Positions 52,701-61,700 of a stretch of DNA of 64,000 nt are shown one piece after another. The stretch spans positions 213,045,848 through 213,109,847 of the forward strand of contig JAKGHH010000001.1 of NCBI GenBank assembly GCA_022828595.1, read 5' to 3'. A program made the position numbers and the translations under genes. The stretch's first letter is position 1, and every line of letters starts with the position of its first letter. The notes beneath the pieces were generated by a model that did not search any database, was not told the DNA's origin, and saw only the letters and a program-made list of their open reading frames with translations. Source of the DNA: Nelumbo lutea (lineage: Eukaryota > Streptophyta > Magnoliopsida > Proteales > Nelumbonaceae).

Positions 52701-55700
52701 TATTAATATAAGCTGGCACCGCCAGCACTGTAGCAGACTCCAAATCTCTCTCTTCTCTTCTCTCCTCTCTTCCTCTTCTCTTCTCCTCTGTTCGGCTGTT
52801 AATATGGTATCAGAGCGGTTCTGCTAGGCCTGTGAGCAGATTGAACAAGCTTCAACCTGCTGTCTTCTTCAACTGAGATCAAAAAGGTGCAGACCTATGA
52901 CTGGTACAGATTTTTTTTAGTGTTTTTTTCCTTTTCCTTGGTCGTGTACCAAGAAGAAACTATATGACTCCAGACTGCTGAATGTTTTCTGAGAAGCTGT
53001 GAGGTTCGAACCTATTTTTTTATGGATCGTGCAATCCCATGTCTGAGAATTCAGATCTGTAGGTCATGGATGACCTGATCTTTTAACCCTTGTGGTGTAA
53101 CCATACTGGTTTATGACCCCTCCTAGCAGTCGATGTGTTTGGGGTGTCTAGAAGTTGGTGGAGTGTGACTGCTAGGTCAGATCAGCTCTGAGATCACCCT
53201 AAAATCTTGCCTTTTTTGGACAATCTAGGCTGGTTTGTGGTCAGATTGTGTCCAGATTGCAGTGTGTGCATGTGGGCTTCATCCTTGGTGTTTTTAGGAC
53301 TGTTTGTTTGATGATAGGAGGGATCATAAGGTGTGTGTAAGGTCTGAAAGGTGTTTCAATCATGTCCTCTGAGAATTCTGCAACTTCAAGAATTTCAGGA
53401 GGTCAAAATGGAATGAGTGGGGGGGATGGATATGAGCTTCCCCATGGCTGTAATCCCCTTTGATGGACTGAACTATCTTGAATGGTCTAGGGGAATTAAA
53501 CGTTATATTACTGCTAGAGGAAAAATTGGGTATATTAATGGTAAAATCAAGGAACCAAAGATTGGTAGTGTTGAACATGACAGATGGGACCAAGAAAATA
53601 GCATGGAGATGTCATGGCTCTTGGTTTCCATGCTGCCACAAGTAAGGAAGACCTTTATGTGGGTCAAAATAGGTTGTGAAATATGGGAACAAGCAAAGTC
53701 TACATATTCAGAACAGAGGCAATATGCAAAGATATATCAATTACAAACAAGATCCTCCACTTGCAAGCAAGGGGAGAGAAGTCTCTCGGTGTACTATTCA
53801 GGCTTGACATCAATTTGGTAGGAACTGGATCATTATCAAAATGTGAATTGGAAGTGCGATGAGGATGCAAAGGCCTACAAATCACTTGTTTCCCAGCAAC
53901 AGGTATTTGCCTTTCTTTTGGGGCTGAATCCTACATATGAATCCATGAGGGTACAAATCTTAGGAAGTAAGAACCTACCTTCAGTCCAAGAAATTTATGC
54001 CCTAGTTCAGTCTGAAGAGAGCAGAAGAAGTGTGATGAATTGTACAGAAGGGGAATCGATTGCACTAGCTGTCCGAGGGACTACAAGTTCAAATGTTAGA
54101 AGTTCTTTTAAAAAGGGAGATTCACAGAAGAGAGTTGATGACAAAGACAAACTTTGGTGCACTCATTGTCAAAAGTCCAAGCACACTAGAGACACGTGTT
54201 GGGATCTTCATGGCAAGCTGAAATGGGCTCAAGAATTGAGTAAGAAGTCTGATCCGAGTAAGAAGCCAACCCAGTAGAGTCAAAAGAAATATAACTCAGC
54301 AAATGTGGCATCTCAAGAGACTAGTCCCATGGTACCCCAAGAGCGACACTCTGGTTCTAACCCCAAGGAAGAGATCATCAACTCCTTCCGTGACCACTTG
54401 AAATTATATGGTAGGACACTTCACCAGATGGATTCTGGCCCTACTCCTTCTACCTCCTTTACGTCTACATTAGGTAACACTGCCACTGCCTTCCATGTGT
54501 CATCTCATACATCTGATTCCCCTTGGATAATTGACTCTTGAGCCTCAAACCACATGACTGGTAAGTCAAATTTATTTCAGGTATATAACTTCCTCTCTGG
54601 GAGAGATAAGGCAAGACTGGCTGATGGGTCTTATTCCACCATAGCCGGTCAAGGAACCATCTCCCTTCCTCTTGGTTTTACTCTCTCAAATGTGTTGCAT
54701 GTTCCTAAATTACCTATCAATTTACTTTCCATTAACAGTATTACTCATTCCTTGAATTGTTCAGTGACCTTCTTTCCTTCTTCGTGTGTGTTTCAAGATT
54801 TGACCTCGAAGGAGACGATTGGTAGAGGAAGCATGGTGGATGGCCTCTACATGTTGGAGAATAAAGCTGGTCTTGTGGATACAGAGTTTTTAAGTTCTTC
54901 TAGTGAGAGTCATGCCTACTTGTGGCATAATTGTCTTGGTCACCTTTCGTTTGGGTCTTTAAAACTTATGTTTCCTGAGTTGTTTAAGTCTTTGTTAGTT
55001 AGTAAATTGTAGTGTCATACATGCCAATTGAGCAAACATTGTAGAAATTCCTTTCCTTTAATAAATAAAAGATCTGAATTTCCTTTTCATATTGTCTATT
55101 CTGATGTTTGGGGACCTATTTCTCTACCTACTGAGACTGGATATAAATATTTCATTACTTTGATCGATGACTACTCTAGATATACTTGGGTGTATCCTAT
55201 GCGATCAAGAGATGAAGTGCCAAAGATTGTAAAAAACTTTCAACGAATGGTTTTCACTCAATTTCAAACTGAAATTCACATTTTCCAGTCAGACAATGCA
55301 AAAGAGTACTTCCATAGTGATCTCAGAGAGTTCCTTGCTTCATGTGGATCTCTTCATCGAAACTCTTGTGCCAGGACACCTCAACAAAAAGGTGTTGCTG
55401 AAAAGAAAAATTGTCATCTACTTGAGGTAGCTTGTGGTTTTATTACTTTATATGAACGTTCTGAAACGTTTTTGGATGGATGATGTTATGTGTGCTGCAT
55501 ATATCATCAATCGTATGCCATCTCGGTTACTAGAGTATAAGGCCCCATATCAACTCTTGTTTCCTACAGCTCTGTTGTCCCCCATTCCAATGCATGTCTT
55601 TGGGTGTCGTTGCTTCGTTCATGATTTGTTTCCTACTGGCGGTAAACTTGATCCCCATGCCACACCTTGTGTTTTTCTTGGCTATCCGTTATCTCAAAAG

Positions 55701-58700
55701 GGTTACCACTGCTATGATCCTGCTTCACACAAGTACTATGTCTCCATGGATGTATCATTCTTTAAGAGTCAACCTTTCTTCTCGGTTTCTCCTTAGGGGG
55801 AGAGTAGGGTTGAGGAGAAACACACTCAGGTTCAACTACCTCCTCTTCTCGACCCTTCTCCATTTCGGATCTTTCTTCGCCATAAGAGCCAGTAGAGTTC
55901 AAGAGCCGTGGAACCTGAAACTATGCAACCAATATCATCGGACTCTCTAGAGGTAGATCCTCCTCATCAGCTAGGTACACTTGTTCCCATTGATATGCCT
56001 GAATCTCTTAACATTGATCCTCTGGTTGTTAATGATCTTGATGTTCCTATTGCTAAGAGAAAGGGTGTTAGGTCTTGTACTACTAATCATCCTATCTCTC
56101 ACTCAGTGTCCTATGATCATATTTCACCTTCATACCGTGCATTCCTTTCCTCTATTGGCAGTATCTCTATTCCTAAGAATGTCGCAGAAGCTTTATCCAA
56201 ACCTGAATGGATATATGCAATGAAGGAAGAAATTAATGCCTTACACAAAAATGGCACCTAGGAGTTAGTGGATCTTCCTGAAGGGAAGGAACCAGTGAGT
56301 TGCAAGTGGGTATTCACAGTAAAACATAGAGCTAATGGTTCAATAGAAAAATACAAAGCTAGATTAGTGGCCAAAGGATTTACACAAGTGTATGGAGTAG
56401 ACTATCTAGAGACCTTTGCTCCAGTAGCCAAGATGAATTCAATCAGAATCCTCCTCTCACTGGCAGCTAACCTTGATTGGGAACTTCATCAGTTGGATAT
56501 CAAGAATGCATTCTTGAATGGTGACCTAGAGGAAGAGGTTTACATGACTCAACCTCTAGGTTTTTGTGCCAAAGGTAGTGAGTAGAAGGTGTGCAAGTTA
56601 AAGGAATCTTTATATGGGTTGAAGCAATCACCTCGGGCCTGGTTTAGTAGGTTTCATTTAGTAGTGTAATAGATGGGATTCAAACAATGCCAGTCAGATC
56701 ATACTTTATTTGTGAAAAAAGGTGAAGGGAAAATTGTAGCTATAGTTGCCTATGTTGCTGACATAGTAATCATAGGAAACTGGAAAACTGAAATACAGAA
56801 GCTGAAAAAATTCCTAGCCACTCAATTTGAGGTGAAAGATCTAGGCCTCTTACGTTATTTTCTTGGAATTGAAGTTGCCCGCTCAAAAAGGGGCATCTTT
56901 ATTTCCCAAAGAAAATATGTACTAGATCTATTAGAGGATATAGGCAAGTTGGTAGTGAAACCAATTGATTCACCCATTGAACCCAACCATCAGCTAGGAG
57001 ATAGTCAGGGGGAGTGTTTCAATGATGTAAAGAAGTTCTAGAGACTTGTAGTGAGACTCTTATATTTGTCTATGACCAGACCTAATATTGCCTATGCAGT
57101 GGGTGTTCTTAGTTAGTTCATGCGTAATCCTAAGACAACTCACTTTGAAGCTGCAGAAAGAATCCTTAGATACCTTAAAAAGTTCCCATGAGCTGGTTTG
57201 CTTTTCCAGAAACATGGGCATTTGAAAGTGGAGGTGTATACAGATGTTGATTCGGCAAGAGTAATTGATGACAGAAAATCTACCAGTGGGTATTGTATTG
57301 TGGGAGGAAACCTAGTCACCTGGAGAAGTAAGAAGCAAAGTGTGGTGGCTAGATCCAATGCTGAGGTAGAACTCAGAGCCATGTCTCATAGAGTTGTTAA
57401 ATGATGTGGATAAAAAATTTGTTAGGAGAGTTAGGTTTTGCAGTTAACAAACCTATGTCACTCTACTGTGACAACAAGGCTGCTATCAACATTGTTCTTA
57501 ACCCAGTCCTCCATGATAGGGCAAAACATATTGAAGTGGACAAGCATTTTATTAGAGAAAAACTTGTGAACAGAAAAGTGTGCACTCCTTATGTTAGTCC
57601 AGAGGAACAACTTGCAGACATCTTCACCAAGGACCTTCAACACATGCGGCATAATAATTTGTGTGACAAGTTGGGCATGATTGACATCCATGTCCCAACT
57701 TGAGGGGGAGTGTTGGAATGTTAGCTTTATTTATTATGTTTGTATTCTGCTGAATTAGGGTCCATTTGGACAAATTAAAGCAGTTTTTCTTTTGTTTTTA
57801 TGTTGTACCTTAAGTAGGGGCATAAGGGTCCTTTCCCTTCTAATTATGGTCGCCCTATATATATTAATATAAGCTGGCGCCGCCCAGCACTGTAGCAGCA
57901 CTGTAGCAGACTCCAAATCTCTCTCTTTTCTTCTCTCCTCTCTTCCTCTTCTCCTACCTCTCTTCTCCCCTGTTTGGCTGTTAATATATATAAACAAACA
58001 AAAATAGTAAAGGAAAAGAAGAAAATGTGTTGATTGGACAACATTTTATGTTCTTCCTTATTTATTAGTTTAGGTTTCAAAGTCTTTGAGGGTTCAATAC
58101 ATGAATATTTTACTTTAGCAAAATTAGTAAAGGAAAAGAAGAAAATGTTCAGGTTTAGCAATGCTTGTGTTGATTAAACCCTAACAAATAAGAAAATAAC
58201 AAAAAGAAATTAGTATATAAACACACAACATGAATATTTTAGCTTAAAAATGTTTGTTTTATAATTATAACCTAAAAAATTAAGAATATAAATGTTTTTT
58301 ATAACACACTATAGAAAACGGTTTGGTGATTAGGCGAGGCAAGCCTCCAAGGGCGCCTTGTCGCCTAGGCATCGCCTTCACAACTATGCTTGGGAATTGT
58401 ATCTTTTCCTTGTTTATCTTTGGGTGACTGGACACCCACTCTACAGTAATTTTGTTTCTACATTTTAATTCAAATAATATTATTTTTCTGATCAAATAAA
58501 AAAGTGAAGGTCAATGGATATATAGAATACAATGAGGGAGATAAAAGATTGGTGGTTGAGATGAATGTAACTTTTACATGGACAACAGGTCAGCTAATTG
58601 TGTGGCTAAAAGGCTGGCAAGACAAGGAGCAGAGTTCCTATACTGGGGAGTGGCTTTCCAAGGGAGCAGTTTGTAAAGCAGGATGAAAAGTAGCAACAAA

Positions 58701-61700
58701 TGGGGGGAGGCACAGCACATACCTATACACTTTTCTCTTTTTTCTCTTTCTTGGTAATGTGCTACACAACAGGGGGTAGCCCTCCTCCAAACCCTGAAAG
58801 ACCCCCCCCCCAACCCAGGTGAAGGTGGAACTTGATCCCAGGTATGCGCTACAACCAGCTAGAGACTTTACCAGCAGGCTAGCTCGCACCTTTGTACATA
58901 CCTGTACATAGTCCATTCTTTCTCTCAGGTAATAAAGTGACCAGCTTGTTATCAAAAAATGGCATTATTTAAGCTCAAAATCCAGTAATCTACAACATTT
59001 CTCTCTTAAGCCATGATACCAGATACCTGCACAAGGGTGCCATATCATGTTGGCTTTAAGTGTAAATTCGAAATTTACTACCGTCCAGCTGCGTCTTTTC
59101 TGTAGCTAAGTAATATTTTTTTTCTTTTGAATATGTAAGGTAATAGAAATGGAAATATGATTCAAGTAGATGTTTACAAAATTAGGTGCTATATTGAGAA
59201 ACTAAATCTTTTTTTATAGGTAACAGTAACTTTCATTGATAACTATAATTAAAGATTACAACTGTCATCATCCAAAGGCTCGATGGGACACCCTTAGGCA
59301 AAGTCATTCTTACAAACAGGCCCAAAACAATTCCTGCCTGTTGACTCCTTGCTTAGATAGAGAATCAGCCGTTCCATTTGCTTATCTAATTGCCCACCTA
59401 AACTGCACCCCAAGCTCCCTTGCTAGGTTCAAGATTTCTCTTAGCTGTTGTCTGAAAGGCCACGTGCCCAAACTTCCTGCTTGCATCCAACCCATTACCA
59501 TCTTGGAATCTCCTTCCACTTCTAACTAATGCATTAGCATTGCTTTGCTAGTCTGAGACCTTGGAGTATAGAAAAAACTTCTTCCCTTAAGGAGTCTCCC
59601 ACCCCTATTGGACCTTAGTAAAGGACCACCACTTTTCCCTCCTCATTTCTGAAAACACCCCCAATTCCTAAGGGGCCTCGGTTACCTAGAGAGCTTCCAT
59701 CAAAGTTCAATTTCAGTCTAAAGCAAGGCAGTGGGGACCAACTTTCCTTAACTATAGTATAAGAAGATGAGGAACCAGCTATAAAAGCCAACCCTCTAAG
59801 AAGTCAGTAACAGAGAAGCCCTTGAAAAGTTCCAAAGCTTTCAGACAATGAATAATCATGATGGCAATGCCCTCAACAAGTGCTTCCTTAGATCTTTCTT
59901 GCCCTTGGAATATTTTGTTATTTCTCTCCTCCCACACCGACAAATGACAGCTACTCTTATTGTTTTTCACATCACCCTACCCCTCTTCTTTGGTTGTTCG
60001 AAGAAGCTAGAGTCAAAAAGGTTCTGCACAAACGAAAGGAGATTTCACCTGCAACCAAAGAGAGAGGAGAGCCAATCCCAAATATAAGAAACATAAGCAC
60101 AGGAGATAAACCAACCAATGTAGATATGCCAAGCAAACTTAATTTTATTTCCACATACTCTCCTTCCAACCAGGTCTGCTACCCACAAAGAAAGATGCTA
60201 CAGCCGCACATCTGGAATATGTTTCATACTTGAGTGTTGTCATTGATGGGGATTGGGGACTGATTCCCAATGTGCGTCTGTAGCTTCTTGTGGGTAGAGT
60301 GTAGGTAGTGTCTTTTTGGTAGCAGATCCAGATCCGATTCCACCAGTAACTGAACCTGTAAGGCTGTAGCCATTACTTCTTGCAATCAAATCTTCAATCA
60401 GGCATTACAATAAAAGTGATCAATCAATTCCTGGAATAGGAAATCCAACAAACCAAACCTGGTGACAAGGCATTAACAGATCTAGGAAACCACATGCATG
60501 AGCAATCAATCCTAAAAGGATGCTAATGCCTTAGCTTCTCCAAGGGAAAAAGAGAGGGGCCAAGGACAGCTTCCTCTGAAAACAACCAATTTTTCACCAT
60601 TTGGTAGTCTCCCTCAATCAACAAGCTGCCCAAACCTGAAGAAGACCAGATACAGTCATTGTAATAGTGTCAATAGTTCAACACCAGAAGAATTTTCCTC
60701 CCCAATAGATCTAGAGTAACTCATAAGATCATTCCCAATTTCATAACTCAGAAAAATTGCTTAGAACAACCATCAAAGTTAACTCTGATTATCCAACTTT
60801 CCAGGGAAGCCCAGGATCATTCTCTGCTTAGCATCCTTAATTGCAATGAGATAAATAATAGATCTAAAGAACCATGATCCTTACATTGTTAAAACCTACT
60901 AAGCAACCCTGACTGCAATGAGATCAACAATGGAACTGACTTCTTGTACTTTGCCCTTTAAGATTCATTCATTCATTCATTCCAACCATTCCATAGAGTA
61001 ACTGCTCTCATACATCTCCACAAGATCTTCCTTCTTTCGGTACTTATGAGGAAACCAGACTTGAACAAGTTCAAGATGTTATTTGGAGGCACCATGAAGC
61101 TCCAAAAAGAGGGAAAAAACAGTTCCAGATATTATCTAGGAGCACAAGTGCAAGACAGGAATATTCTCTCCACTATTCAAGCAAAGGGTGAACAATTGAG
61201 AGGAAAAAAACCAAGTTTTTTCACCTAATTTCGAGCATCTCACTAGTATTAATAATCTTCAAAATGGCTTCCCTTTGGAATGCTTTGATAATGGGAAGAG
61301 TCAGGAGTAGGGCTATCTCATAAGGCCTTAATTAGGAAAGGAAAACCTGACAAAGAGATGCATCAAGAAATTTAAAAAACTAGGAGCAAGAAAATCAACC
61401 CAAAGACTCCAAACTCCAAAACCATACAGGAAATTTAAAAGAGACAATGCTTCATCACATTCATGATTCCAAAGACCCCTTCTAAAACCAAAATCTAAAT
61501 CCAAACCCAGAGGAGAATGAATAACCAATTCAGAAATGTTTTGTTCTCTCCACCATCAGTCTTCCAAAACTTGATTATTTCTTTTGTTTTTTGTTTTCTT
61601 TTTCTTTTCTTTTTTTTTTTTGAAAGGTAAAATATCCATCTGGTAGAACTTGACTTTATTATTAGAAAGAAGGCAATGATCAAACCAACCACCTCCTCCA

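Larger units (their letters stand above)
52548..57986 (+). mobile_element. Copia element E (plus strand, full length)
   Basis: LTRs lie at 52548-52804 and 57711-57986, the target duplication TATAT at 52543-52547 and 57987-57991, and a perfect primer-binding site and polypurine tract are present. Structurally it is a complete 5.4-kb element containing gag, protease, integrase, RT and RNase H in the usual copia order, but it is coding-dead. It is inserted in the hAT-like element and is the same family as IX. Confidence 0.93.
52241..58388. mobile_element. hAT-like non-autonomous element, split by copia E
   Basis: The ends are CATAGTTTCCAAGGC on the left and, read inwards from the right, CATAGTTGTGAAGGC. 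The 8-bp flanks CTTGGGCA (52233-52240) and CTTGGGAA (58389-58396) differ at one base. Subterminal GGCGCCTTGTCGCCTAGGC-type repeats occur on both sides. The short imperfect inverted ends and 8-bp duplication fit the hAT superfamily. Without element E it is about 0.7 kb and has no coding capacity. It lies in the 3' end of the LINE. Confidence 0.75.
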
